A stretch of DNA of 64,000 nucleotides from Sinorhizobium saheli (GCF_001651875.1 NZ_LNQB01000068.1:1-64000); one strand, 5' to 3'. Positions 16,821 through 25,823 are shown, counted from the first letter of the stretch. The notes: generated by a model not told the origin, from the letters alone. Program-made: numbers and translations.

Positions 16821-18137
16821 TCAGCTCATGCCGAGCACGGATTTGCAGGGCTTGCCAGCGACGTAGGTTTCGACGATCGCCCGGTCGTCGCCCATCGTCT
16901 GCAGCAGGAAGAGCTCGTCCGCCAGCGAATTGACCACTTCGGCCCTGAGCGCCATGGCCGGCGTCGCCGCCATGTCGAGGACCACGAGGTCGGCATCGCT
17001 GCCGGGCTCCAGCGTGCCCAGCCGGTCGGCCAGCGAAAGCGCCTCGGCATTGCCGCGGGTCATCAGGTGGAAGCTGTCGAAGGGGTTCAGCCGTTCGCCC
17101 TGCAACTGCAGGATCTTGTAGGCCTCGTCGAGCGTCCTCAGCATCGAATAGCTGGTGCCGCCGCCGATGTCGGAGGCGATGGAAACGCGCACCGGCTTCT
17201 GCCGCCGCGTCAGCGCCCGCAGCGGAAACAGGCCGGAGCCGAGGAAGAGATTGGAGGTCGGGCAGAAGACGGCGACCGAACCGGTCTCGCTCATCGCGTC
17301 CGCCTCGCGCTCCGACAGATGGATGCAATGGCCGAAGAGGCTTTTGGGGCCGAGCAGGCCGTAGCGGGCGTAGACGTCGGTATAGTCCTTCGCCTCCGGA
17401 TAGAGCTCCGAGGTGAAGGCGATCTCGTCGCGGTTCTCGGAGAGATGCGTCTGCACGTGCAGGTGGGGGAACTCGCGGACCAGCGATTGCGCGACCTCCA
17501 TCTGCTCCGGCGTCGAGGTGATGGCGAAGCGCGGGGTGATGGCCACGTGGTTGCGGCCCTTGCCGTGCCAGTCGTCAATGACCGCGCGGGTCTCGTCGTA
17601 GCTCATCTCGGGCGTGTCGAGCAGGCCCTGCGGCGCGTTGCGGTCCATCATCACCTTGCCGGCGATCATGCACATGTTGCGCTTCAGGCTCTCGGCGAAG
17701 AATGCGTCGGCGGAGGTCTTGTGAACGGAGCAATAGGCGGTCGCCGTCGTCGTGCCGTGGCGGATCATCTCGTCGAAGAAATGGACGGCGATCCGCTCGG
17801 CATGGGCCGGCTCGACGAAGCGGCACTCCTCCGGAAAGGTGTAGGTGTTCAGCCATTCCAAGAGATCGGCCGCATAGGAGGCCATCACCTGCATCTGGGG
17901 AAAATGCAGATGCGTGTCGATGAAGCCCGGCATGATCAGGTGCGGCCGATGGTCGACTTCCGCGACATCCTGAGGCGCTGTGGCCTTGACCGCCGCATAG
18001 GCGCCCGCGGCCGCGATCACGCCGTCCTCGATGAGCAGGCCGCCGTCGCTCTCGTAGGTGTAGGCGGCGCTGTCGTCGATGTCTTCGGGTGCGCGGTTGA
18101 AGCTCAGCAGGCGGCCGCGGATGAGGGTGGATGTCAT
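16821..18137 (-). CDS. guaD: Guanine deaminase
   Basis: This 438-aa amidohydrolase converts guanine to xanthine. Metal-binding and active-site motifs are present: [55 protein letters not shown] and FCPTSNLFLGSGLFP, then SIASDIGGGTS. The ATG at 18137 overlaps the stop of puuD by four bases (ATGA type), so the two are translationally coupled. Its product is the substrate of xanthine dehydrogenase, encoded 2.7 kb away on the same strand. The longer frame toward 19340 is a shadow of puuD. Confidence 0.95.
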   Translation of the reverse strand: MTSTLIRGRLLSFNRAPEDIDDSAAYTYESDGGLLIEDGVIAAAGAYAAVKATAPQDVAEVDHRPHLIMPGFIDTHLHFPQMQVMASYAADLLEWLNTYTFPEECRFVEPAHAERIAVHFFDEMIRHGTTTATAYCSVHKTSADAFFAESLKRNMCMIAGKVMMDRNAPQGLLDTPEMSYDETRAVIDDWHGKGRNHVAITPRFAITSTPEQMEVAQSLVREFPHLHVQTHLSENRDEIAFTSELYPEAKDYTDVYARYGLLGPKSLFGHCIHLSEREADAMSETGSVAVFCPTSNLFLGSGLFPLRALTRRQKPVRVSIASDIGGGTSYSMLRTLDEAYKILQLQGERLNPFDSFHLMTRGNAEALSLADRLGTLEPGSDADLVVLDMAATPAMALRAEVVNSLADELFLLQTMGDDRAIVETYVAGKPCKSVLGMS

Positions 18138-19366
18138 TGTGTCTCCCCGACGGCGCTTTCGAACCAGGCCGCCAGAAGCCTGCGCTCGTCCGCCGTCATA
18201 TCGGTTAGGTTGCCGGGCGGCATGGCATGGCTGCGCCCGGCCTGGATATAGATTTCGCGCGCACGGGCGGCAATCTCGGCGTCGCTTTCGAGTATGACGC
18301 CGTTCGGCGCCCGGGCAATGCCCTCGTAGACCGGCTCGGCCGCGTGGCACATGCTGCAGCGGGTCGAGATCGCATCCTTCACCGCCGGAAAATGCGGGTT
18401 TTCGGCGAAGCGCCTGAAGGCCGGCGCGATGGCCGCCTGTTCCCCGCCCGTCAGCACCTTCGGCACGGTCGAGAGCCAGATGATCAGGATGAAGAGGATG
18501 ACGGTCGCGAGCCAGGTCCAGGTCGGCTTGCCCTTGCGCGCATGCGTCGTGTTGAACCAGTGGCGGATGGTGACGCCCATCAGGAAGACCAGCGCGGCGA
18601 TGATCCAGTTGAAGGCCGTCGCAAACGCCAGCGGATAGTGATTCGACAGCATGAAGAAAATGACGGGCAGCGTCAGGTAGTTGTTGTGCAGCGAGCGCTG
18701 CTTCGCCTGGGCGCCGAGCCTCGGATCGGGGGTGCGCCCGGCGATGAGGTCGGCGACGACGATCTTCTGGTTGGGAATGATGATGAAGAAGACGTTGGCC
18801 GACATGATCGTCGCGGTGAAGGCGCCGAGATGCAGGAAGGCGGCGCGGCCGGTGAAGACCTGCGTATAGCCCCAGGCCATGGCGACGAGCACGAGATAGA
18901 GGAGCGCCATCAGCCCCCAGGTGTGCTTGCCGACCGGAGACTTGCAGAGAAGATCGTAGAGGACCCAGCCGAGGCCGAGCGAGGCAAGCGAGATCAGGAT
19001 CGCCGTCGTCGCGGAGACGTCGAGCACATGCCGGTCGACGAGGAAGAGATCGGCGCCGCCATAATAGACGATGCAGAGCATCGCAAAACCTGAGAGCCAG
19101 GTCGAATAGGACTCCCATTTGAACCAGGTGAGGTGTTCCGGCATCGTCGCCGGGGCCACCAGGTATTTCTGGATGTGATAAAAGCCGCCGCCATGCACCT
19201 GCCATTCCTCGCCGTAGGCGCCTGCGGGCAGGTGGTCGCGCTTCACCAGGCCAAGATCGAGCGCGATGAAATAGAAGGATGAGCCGATCCAGGCGATGGC
19301 GGTGATGACATGCAGCCAGCGGACGGCAAAGGCCAGCCATTCCCAGGCAATGGCGAATTCATACAT
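18134..19366 (-). CDS. puuD: Urate hydroxylase PuuD (membrane protein with C-terminal cytochrome c)
   Basis: This 410-aa inner-membrane enzyme oxidises urate to 5-hydroxyisourate. It has about eight hydrophobic segments (for example WLHVITAIAWIGSSFYFIAL early, ATIMSANVFFIIIPNQKI mid) and then a soluble cytochrome c domain with the haem motif CSMCH at about residues 337-341, followed by AGRSHAMPPGNLTDM, whose Met is a candidate axial ligand. The haem tail suggests electrons go to the respiratory chain rather than straight to oxygen. It is coupled to guaD by a four-base overlap. A frameshifted LysR gene lies just upstream on the same strand. Confidence 0.94.
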   Translation of the reverse strand: MYEFAIAWEWLAFAVRWLHVITAIAWIGSSFYFIALDLGLVKRDHLPAGAYGEEWQVHGGGFYHIQKYLVAPATMPEHLTWFKWESYSTWLSGFAMLCIVYYGGADLFLVDRHVLDVSATTAILISLASLGLGWVLYDLLCKSPVGKHTWGLMALLYLVLVAMAWGYTQVFTGRAAFLHLGAFTATIMSANVFFIIIPNQKIVVADLIAGRTPDPRLGAQAKQRSLHNNYLTLPVIFFMLSNHYPLAFATAFNWIIAALVFLMGVTIRHWFNTTHARKGKPTWTWLATVILFILIIWLSTVPKVLTGGEQAAIAPAFRRFAENPHFPAVKDAISTRCSMCHAAEPVYEGIARAPNGVILESDAEIAARAREIYIQAGRSHAMPPGNLTDMTADERRLLAAWFESAVGETQ

Positions 19367-19517
19367 TCAGGTGCCCCTTTCTCTCCGTTGCGGCAAGCTT
19401 GCGAGAAAAAGCGGGAGCGGGGAAGAGGCGATTTCGATCGCTCGCGCCGTATTTTGCCGCTCGTGTTTGGCGGCCCTGAGCCGATCGCTTGCAGGAGGTT
19501 AGCGTGTTTCCGGCGGC

Positions 19518-20415
19518 TCAAGCGCTGTCCGGAGTGAGCTCGCCAAGGATCCACTCGCGGAAGGCGCGGATCTTCGGCGCATTGCGCCGAGCATGCGGAT
19601 AGACGAGCCAGTAGTTGCGCCCCTCGCTGCAGCGCAGTTCGAAGGGCTGGTAAAGCCGGCCGAGCGCCACGTCGTCGCTGTAGAACTCCGGCGTCAGAAT
19701 CGCAACGCCCTGGCCCGCGACCGCGGCTCGCGCCTCGAAGGATTGGGCGCCGAGCCGGCTTGCCGGTCGGCCGGCGAGACTGGGCTCGTCGACCGCCGGC
19801 GGCACGGAACCAGAGCGTCCACCAGGGATCGTTCGGATCGATGATTCTGAGTTTCAGGAGGTCGCGCGGCTCATGCACACCGCCGATCGTCTCCGCCAGT
19901 GCCGGGCTCAGCATGGGCGTAAACTCCACTCGCATCAGCGGGTGGCTGGTCAGCCCTGCCCAAGTGCCGTCACCATAGCGAATGGCGATATCGGCCGCTT
20001 CCTCGCTGAAATCGACGATCCTGTCACCTGTTGTCAGCCGCACCGCGATGTTTGGATGGGCGATCTGGAAGGTGCCGATATTGCGCGCCAGCCATTGCCC
20101 AGCGAAGGTCGGCGTGGAGTGAACGAACAGCGTGTCATCCGCGTCGCCACGGGCTGTCGAAACCGCCTCCTGCAGCATCTCGAAGGCTTCCGTCACCTTC
20201 GGCGCCAACCGCTGGCCCACTTCCGTCAGCGTGACCTGCCGCGGCCGCCTCAGGAACAGCGGTTCGCCGACGTTCTCCTCGATCACCTTGATCTGGTAGC
20301 TGACCGCCGTCTGGGTCATGCCCAGTTCCGCGCCGGCCCTGGTGAAGCTGCCGAGCCGGGCGGCGGCCTCGAAGACCCTCAGCGCATTCAGCGGGAACTG
20401 CTTCGACATCTTCAT
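19518..20415 (-). pseudogene. LysR-type regulator (GcvA-like), broken by a one-base frameshift
   Basis: The first about 205 codons (from ATG 20415, after AAAGAGAG) give a clean LysR protein: FPLNALRVFEAAARLGSFTRAG and TQTAVSYQIKVIEENVGEPL form the HTH, and the effector domain follows to IDPNDPWWTLWFRAAGG. Near 19797-19803 one extra base in the GGCGGT run shifts the frame. The right continuation, VDEPSLAG to WLVYPHARRNAPKIRAFREW, is in another frame and ends at 19518. The intact gene would encode about 298 aa, normal for the family. Position upstream of puuD-guaD suggests it once controlled purine catabolism. The cause is either a real mutation or a sequencing error in a GC-rich run. Confidence 0.82.
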
Positions 20416-20517
20416 GGATAAGCTCTCTTTATGCATAGAGACGGATGTTCGATTGGAATTCGAGCATTTTTGCGGGCAAGCTGCAAGGCAACTTCACCGC
20501 GTCAGAAGGGTGCTCAG

Positions 20518-20721
20518 ATGTCCTGCGATGTATCGGAATTTGTTGAAAGTAAGCCGTCTTCCGCAGCAGGCGGGATCATCCGCGTCGCTGCTTCCGCGCT
20601 CCGCCGTATGAGGGGCCGCCGCTTGAGGCTCGACCTTGAATCGACCTCCGATTACCTCAAGAAGGACTTGGGATTGCTGGACGGGCGGATGCCGCGGATG
20701 GACGATGACATGCTGCGATAG
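20518..20721 (+). CDS. Small DUF1127-like protein
   Basis: This 67-aa basic protein starts MSCDVSEFVES after AGAAGGG. Its second half, RRMRGRRLRLDLESTSDYLKK followed by DLGL, resembles the short Arg-rich DUF1127/YjiS proteins common in rhizobia, where some small relatives affect RNA turnover or phosphate and carbon metabolism. It is divergent from the LysR gene and ends in front of a RIME element. An in-frame start at 20431 would add 29 residues of poor quality. Assignment to the family is tentative. Confidence 0.6.
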   Translation: MSCDVSEFVESKPSSAAGGIIRVAASALRRMRGRRLRLDLESTSDYLKKDLGLLDGRMPRMDDDMLR

Positions 20722-20734
20722 GGCAGGCATTTTT

Positions 20735-20849
20735 GCCCCTCATCCGGCCTGCCGGCCACCTTCTCCCCGCAGGCGGGGCGAAGGGGACTCGCGGCACCGC
20801 CTCCGTCCCCTTTACCCGTCAAAACGGGAGAGGGTTAAGGTGAGGGGCA
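20735..20849. repeat. RIME element overlapping the 3' end of xdhB
   Basis: About 115 bases with the classic RIME layout: CCCTCATCCGGCCTGCCGGC, CTTCTCCCCGCAGGCGGGGC, then an inner spacer and AACGGGAGAGGGTTAAGGTG at the far end. The xdhB stop codon (20835-20837) and its last three or four codons lie inside the element. It separates the convergent DUF1127-like gene and xdhB. Confidence 0.85.
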
Positions 20850-23186
20850 TTGTTGGGTTTTCAGCCGCTCCACCGCCAGCAGCACCCGTTCCGGCGTGGC
20901 CGGGGTGTCGAGCCGCGGGCACGCGCGGTAGTCGGCGACGCTGGTGACCGCCATTGACAGCGCTTCGACGACCGAGATCGGAAGCATCAGCGGCGGCTCC
21001 CCCACGGCCTTCGAGCGGCCGATCGTCATCTCCGCGTTTTCCGACCATTCGGCAAGGCGCACGTTGAAGATCTTCGGCCGGTCGGAGGCGAGCGGGATCT
21101 TGTAGGTGGAGGGGGCATGTGTGCGGAGCCGCCCCTTCTCGTCCCACCAGAGCTCTTCCGTCGTCAGCCAGCCCATGCCCTGGACGAAGCCGCCCTCGAC
21201 CTGGCCGACGTCGATCGCCGGGTTGAGCGAGCGGCCGACATCGTGGAGCACGTCGACGCGGTCGACCATGTATTCGCCGGTCAACGTATCGACCGACACT
21301 TCGGAAACGGCGGCTCCGTAGGCGAAATAGTAGAACGGGTTGCCGCGGCCGGTCGTCCGGTCCCAGTGGATCTTCGGCGTCGCATAGAAGCCGGCGGCGG
21401 AAAGCTGGACGCGCGCGCCATAGGCCTGCTGAACGAGTTCCGTGAAGGGAACGAGCTCTTCGCCGATCCTGACGTGATTGGCGACGAAGGTGACGTTCTC
21501 GGCCGTCGTCTGCCAGCGCTCGGCCGCGAAGGCGACAAGCCGCTCCTTGATCTGGCGGGCGGCGTCGAAGGCGGCCATGCCGTTGAGGTCGGAACCGGAG
21601 GAGGCCGCTGTCGCCGAGGTGTTCGGCACCTTGCCGGTCGTCGTCGCGGTGATCTTCACGCGGTCGATGTCGATCTGGAAACTCTCGGCGAGGACCTGCG
21701 CGACCTTGGTGTAGACACCCTGGCCCATCTCCGTGCCGCCGTGGTTGAGGTGCACCGACCCGTCGGTATAGACATGGACGAGGGCGCCCGCCTGGTTGAG
21801 ATGGGTGAGGGTGAAGGAGATGCCGAACTTCACCGGCGTCAGCGCGATGCCCTTGCGGATCACCCGGCTCGATCTGTTGAAGTCGATCACTGCGGCCCGC
21901 CGCGCCCGATAGTCGGCGCTCGCTTCCAGTTCGTCGACGATCCGGGAGATGATGTTGTCTTCGACCGTCTGGTGGTAGGGCGTGACGTTGCGGCCGGAAT
22001 CCTTGTCGCCGTAGAAGTTAAGCTTTCGGATGTCGAGCGGGTCCTTGCCGAGGGCGTAGGCGATTTCCTCGATGATCCGTTCGCCGCCGAGCATGCCCTG
22101 CGGTCCGCCGAAGCCGCGAAAGGCCGTGTTGGATACCGTATTGGTTTTCAAGGGTTGCGAGGTCAGCCTCACATGCGGGTAGAAATAGGCATTGTCGGCA
22201 TGGAAGAGCGCGCGGTCGGTGACCGGGCCGGAGAGATCGGCGGAATAGCCGCAACGGGCGGCGTAATTCGCCTCTACCGCGAGGATGCGGCCTTCGTCAT
22301 CGAAGCCGACGTCGTAGTCGACGAGGAAGTCGTGGCGCTTGCCGGTGGCGGTCATGTCGTCGTCGCGGTCCGGGCGGAACTTGACGGCGCGGCGGAGTTT
22401 CCGCGCGGCGACGGCGGCAAGTGCGGCGAACTGGTTGCCCTGCGTTTCCTTGCCGCCGAAGCCGCCGCCCATGCGGCGCACATTGACGGTGACGGCGTTT
22501 GCGGGCACGCCGAGCACCTGTGCGACCATGCGCTGGACCTCGCTCGGGTGCTGGGTCGAGACCCAGACGGTCACCTCGTCGTCTTCGCCGGGGATGGCGA
22601 GTGCGATGTGCCCCTCCAGGTAGAAGTGCTCCTGGCCGCCGATCCGCATCCTTCCCTTGAGCCGGCGCGGTGCCCGCGCAAGCTCGCCTTCGGCATCGCC
22701 GCGCGCGAGTGTCAGCGGCGGCGTCACGAATTCGCCACCGGCCGCGATGGCGTCGGCGACGTCGATTGCGGCCGGCAGGTCGCGGTAGGTGATCCTCGCC
22801 ATGCGCGCGGCGCGGCGGGCGATGTCGCGGGTCTCAGCGATCACCGCAAAGGCCGGCTGGCCGTGGAACTGCACCAGCCCGTCGGCGAGCACCGGCTCGT
22901 CATGCAGATGGGTGGGGCTGATGTCGTTCGCATGCGGCATGTCTTCTGCCGTCAATACGCAGACGACGCCGGGGAGGGCGGCAACGGCCGAGAGGTCCAT
23001 CTCGAGGATTTCGGCACTGGCGCGGTCCGTCAGGCCGAGCGCGCCATGCAGGGTGCCGACCGGTTCCGGCATGTCGTCGATATAGTCGGCGGTCCCTGCC
23101 ACATGCTTGTGCGCGCTGTCATGGGGCAGCGGCGCGTGCATCGCGCCTGTGATCGTGCTGCGGTCTTCGAAGGTGGATTTATCCAT
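20835..23186 (-). CDS. xdhB: Xanthine dehydrogenase, molybdopterin-binding subunit
   Basis: This 783-aa large subunit oxidises hypoxanthine and xanthine to urate. It contains VGTADYIDDMPEPVGTLHGA at the N-terminus, the molybdopterin motif RMGGGFGGKETQ, FRGFGGPQGM, GGTEMGQGVYTK and the active-site Glu in SKAVGEPPLMLPIS. ATG at 23186 follows AAGGAG. The gene is downstream of xdhA with a RIME repeat between them. Its own end, encoding CPSP, is made by another RIME, so the native C-terminus may have been changed by repeat insertion. XdhC, needed to load the cofactor, is not in the window. Confidence 0.95.
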   Translation of the reverse strand: MDKSTFEDRSTITGAMHAPLPHDSAHKHVAGTADYIDDMPEPVGTLHGALGLTDRASAEILEMDLSAVAALPGVVCVLTAEDMPHANDISPTHLHDEPVLADGLVQFHGQPAFAVIAETRDIARRAARMARITYRDLPAAIDVADAIAAGGEFVTPPLTLARGDAEGELARAPRRLKGRMRIGGQEHFYLEGHIALAIPGEDDEVTVWVSTQHPSEVQRMVAQVLGVPANAVTVNVRRMGGGFGGKETQGNQFAALAAVAARKLRRAVKFRPDRDDDMTATGKRHDFLVDYDVGFDDEGRILAVEANYAARCGYSADLSGPVTDRALFHADNAYFYPHVRLTSQPLKTNTVSNTAFRGFGGPQGMLGGERIIEEIAYALGKDPLDIRKLNFYGDKDSGRNVTPYHQTVEDNIISRIVDELEASADYRARRAAVIDFNRSSRVIRKGIALTPVKFGISFTLTHLNQAGALVHVYTDGSVHLNHGGTEMGQGVYTKVAQVLAESFQIDIDRVKITATTTGKVPNTSATAASSGSDLNGMAAFDAARQIKERLVAFAAERWQTTAENVTFVANHVRIGEELVPFTELVQQAYGARVQLSAAGFYATPKIHWDRTTGRGNPFYYFAYGAAVSEVSVDTLTGEYMVDRVDVLHDVGRSLNPAIDVGQVEGGFVQGMGWLTTEELWWDEKGRLRTHAPSTYKIPLASDRPKIFNVRLAEWSENAEMTIGRSKAVGEPPLMLPISVVEALSMAVTSVADYRACPRLDTPATPERVLLAVERLKTQQCPSP

Positions 23187-23211
23187 GCCCCGGACTCCTT
23201 GCGAAGGAAGC

Positions 23212-23327
23212 ACCCCTCATCCGGCCTGCCGGCCACCTTCTCCCCGTACTGACGGGGAGAAGGGACATTGCCGCGCCGCCCCTGTCCGCTCTCCCCGCGT
23301 GCGGGGAGAGGGCTAGGGTGAGGGGCA
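23212..23327. repeat. RIME element between xdhA and xdhB
   Basis: It begins CCCTCATCCGGCCTGCCGGC, has two GGGGAGA-type hairpins (CTCCCCGTACTGACGGGGAG and CTCCCCGCGTGCGGGGAG) and ends GGGCTAGGGTGAGGGGCA. It fills nearly all of the 165-base gap inside what should be one operon, so it would be transcribed as a strong double hairpin between the two subunit genes. Confidence 0.88.
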
Positions 23328-23351
23328 ATCGCGGCGTGCCGCCCGCCGGTC

Positions 23352-24842
23352 TCACGCCACCTCCTCGAACCGCCTAAGCTGCGCCGTCTCCCCCGTGCTC
23401 TCCAGGAAGAAGCGCATGAGCAGGTTCTTGGCCGCCAGCAGGCGATAGGCGCTGGTGGCGCGCCAGTCGGTGATCGGCTGGTAATCGGTGTCGAAAGCGG
23501 CCTGCGCCGCGCGGATCGTCTCCTCGCTCCAGGGCTGTCCGATCAGCGCGGCCTCGACGGCCTTCGCGCGCTTCGGGGTTGCGGCCATGCCGCCGAAGGC
23601 GATGCGGGCGGACGTCACCCGGTTGTCCGGGGCGAGGGCAATGCGGAAGGCGCCGAGCAGGGCGGAAATGTCCTCGTCGCGCCGCTTCGAGATCTTGTAG
23701 GCGGCGAAGCGTTCGCCGGCGGGAAGTGCCGGAACGAAGACGCTCTCGACGAACTCGCCGGGCTTTCGATCCTGCCTGCCGTAGGCGATGAAGAAATCCT
23801 CGAGCGGCAGGCTGCGCGTCCCGTCGCTGGAGCGGAGCGTGACCGTGGCTGCGAGCGCGATCAGCGGCGGCGGGCTGTCGCCGATCGGCGAGCCGTTGGC
23901 GATATTGCCGCCGATCGTGCCCATGTTGCGAATCTGTTCGCCGCCGATGCGTTCGATCAGCCGGCCAAGCGTGGGGTAGGCGGCGGAGAGCGCCTCGAAC
24001 GCGGCCGTGTAACTCACGCCGGCGCCGATCGTGAGGCCGGCCTCAGAGCTTTCGAGCCGCTGCAGTTCCGCAATGCCGTTGATGAAGACCACCGGATTGA
24101 GCGAGCGCAATTGCTTCGTCACCCAGAGGCCGACATCCGTGGAGCCGGCAACGATCGTTGCATCCGGATGGTCCGCGAGGACGCGCGCGAGGTCGGCGGC
24201 GTCGACGGGCACGATGAGACAGTCCTCGCCCCTGCGGATGACGATCGTCTTGTCCTGCCGCAGCGCCTTCAGCCGGGCGATCACCGTCTCCCGCGCCCGC
24301 GCGATCGGATCGAACAGCGCCGAGGGCCGTTCCCTGGCGGCCGCTTCGGCCGCACGCACGATCGGCTCGTAGCCGGTGCAGCGACAGAGATTGCCCTGCA
24401 GCGCCTTCTCGATCGCCGCGCGGCTCGGCTTGTCGTTCGCGAGCCATAACCCATAGAGCGACATGACGATGCCGGGGGTGCAGAAGCCGCATTGCGAGCC
24501 GTGGAAGTCCACCATCGCCTGCTGCACCGGATGCAGCCTGCCGTCCTTGCGCGCGAGGTGCTCGACGGTCACGACGTGGGTGGCGTTGAGCGAGCCCAGG
24601 AATCGGATGCAGGCGTTGACGCTTTCATAGGCGAGGGTTTCGTCACCCTGCCCATCCTTCGCAAGGCGGCCGACAAGCACGGTGCAGGCGCCGCAGTCGC
24701 CTTCGGCGCAGCCTTCCTTGGTGCCGGTGAGGCGCCGTTCGAGCCTCAGATAATCGAGCAGCGTCGCGGTCGGCGCGACATCGGAAACGGCGACCTCCGT
24801 GTCGTTCAGGATGAAGCGGATGCTGCCTGATGACTGGTCCAT
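23352..24842 (-). CDS. xdhA: Xanthine dehydrogenase, Fe-S/FAD subunit
   Basis: This 496-aa small subunit carries two [2Fe-2S] clusters and FAD. The plant-type cluster motif is EGCAEGDCGACTV near residue 45. The second cluster uses GFCTPGIVM and NLCRCTGYEPIV. The FAD domain follows with TIVAGSTDVGLWVTK and GTIGGNIANGSPIGDSPP. Start at 24842 gives MDQSSGSIRFILND. It lies 21 bases after bdhA on the same strand, as in the S. meliloti bdhA-xdhA2-xdhB2 operon described for hydroxybutyrate dehydrogenase. Electrons from purine oxidation go through it to NAD+. Confidence 0.95.
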   Translation of the reverse strand: MDQSSGSIRFILNDTEVAVSDVAPTATLLDYLRLERRLTGTKEGCAEGDCGACTVLVGRLAKDGQGDETLAYESVNACIRFLGSLNATHVVTVEHLARKDGRLHPVQQAMVDFHGSQCGFCTPGIVMSLYGLWLANDKPSRAAIEKALQGNLCRCTGYEPIVRAAEAAARERPSALFDPIARARETVIARLKALRQDKTIVIRRGEDCLIVPVDAADLARVLADHPDATIVAGSTDVGLWVTKQLRSLNPVVFINGIAELQRLESSEAGLTIGAGVSYTAAFEALSAAYPTLGRLIERIGGEQIRNMGTIGGNIANGSPIGDSPPPLIALAATVTLRSSDGTRSLPLEDFFIAYGRQDRKPGEFVESVFVPALPAGERFAAYKISKRRDEDISALLGAFRIALAPDNRVTSARIAFGGMAATPKRAKAVEAALIGQPWSEETIRAAQAAFDTDYQPITDWRATSAYRLLAAKNLLMRFFLESTGETAQLRRFEEVA

Positions 24843-24863
24843 GGCCTTCCTCCGAGAAGCCGC

Positions 24864-25640
24864 CTACTGCGCCGTCCAGCCGCCATCCATCGAGACATGC
24901 GTGCCGGTGATCTGCGCGGCGCCGTCGCTGGCAAGATAAAGCGCCAGCGAGGCGACCTGCTCGACGGTTATGAACTTCTTCGTCGGCTGGCCCTTGAGCA
25001 TCACCTCGCTGACAACCTGCTCCTCGGTGATGCCGCGCGTTCTCGCCTGGTCCGGTATCTGCTTTTCGACCAGCGGCGTCAGCACGTAGCCGGGGCAGAT
25101 CGAGTTCACGGTGATGCCGTTTTCCGCCACCTCCAGCGCGACGGTCTTCGTCAGCCCCATGATACCATGCTTCGCCGCCACATAGGCGGACTTGAAGGGC
25201 GAGGCGACGAGCCCATGCGCCGAGGCGACATTGATGATGCGCCCCCAGCCTTTCTTCTTCATCGGCGGGACGGCGGCCCTGATCGTGTGGAAGGAGGAGG
25301 AGAGATTGATGGCGATGATCCGGTCCCATTGCTCGACCGGAAAATCCTCGATCTTCTCGACGAACTGCACGCCGGCATTGTTGACGAGAATGTCGGCCCC
25401 GCCGAAGCGCGAGACGGCCGTCGCCATCAGGTCGGCGATTTCCTCCGGTTTCGTCATGTCGGCGGGGTGATGAAGCACCGTGCCGGAAGTGAGGCTCGCG
25501 ACGTCGTCCGTCACTCTCCTGATTTCCTCCGCCGTGCCGAAGCCGTTCAGCACGATGTTGGCGCCGGTGTTGGCAAAGGCTTTGGCAACCGCCAGCCCGA
25601 TGCCGCTCGTCGATCCGGTTATCACCGCAGTCTTCGTCAT
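24864..25640 (-). CDS. bdhA: D-3-hydroxybutyrate dehydrogenase
   Basis: This 258-aa short-chain dehydrogenase converts D-3-hydroxybutyrate to acetoacetate with NAD+, the entry to catabolism of the storage polymer PHB. It has AVITGSTSGIGLAVAKAFA (cofactor site), ILVNNAGVQFVE, the catalytic Ser-Tyr-Lys (NVASAHG and SAYVAAKHG), and the family end TGTHVSMDGGW. The unusual linkage bdhA-xdhA-xdhB is known from S. meliloti, which makes the substrate call firm. It is the first gene of the operon, divergent from glpK with about 280 bases between. Confidence 0.94.
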   Translation of the reverse strand: MTKTAVITGSTSGIGLAVAKAFANTGANIVLNGFGTAEEIRRVTDDVASLTSGTVLHHPADMTKPEEIADLMATAVSRFGGADILVNNAGVQFVEKIEDFPVEQWDRIIAINLSSSFHTIRAAVPPMKKKGWGRIINVASAHGLVASPFKSAYVAAKHGIMGLTKTVALEVAENGITVNSICPGYVLTPLVEKQIPDQARTRGITEEQVVSEVMLKGQPTKKFITVEQVASLALYLASDGAAQITGTHVSMDGGWTAQ

Positions 25641-25823
25641 GCTCGATCTCTCCCTTCGCGCCTTGCGATTGCCGTCCGCGAAGCTTCCTCGTTCCCGCCC
25701 GCCGTTTTGCGACGCAACAGGCTCAGCCTACGCGCAAATGCGCGGCGGTGACAATTGTGTTTTTCGGATCGCCTACGCAGAGTCGGCGCCGGCGTCCGCC
25801 GCCTGGTGTGGAGTTGCGTTTTG

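Noticed and set aside
15792-18251. 819-codon plus-strand frame opposite the hydroxy-acid oxidase and guaD
   Set aside because: Composition (Arg, His, Asp, Gly, Val rich) is that of a mirror frame; both minus-strand genes carry full family motifs.
21117-23252. 711-codon plus-strand frame opposite xdhB
   Set aside because: Shadow of the xdhB gene, which has all expected motifs.
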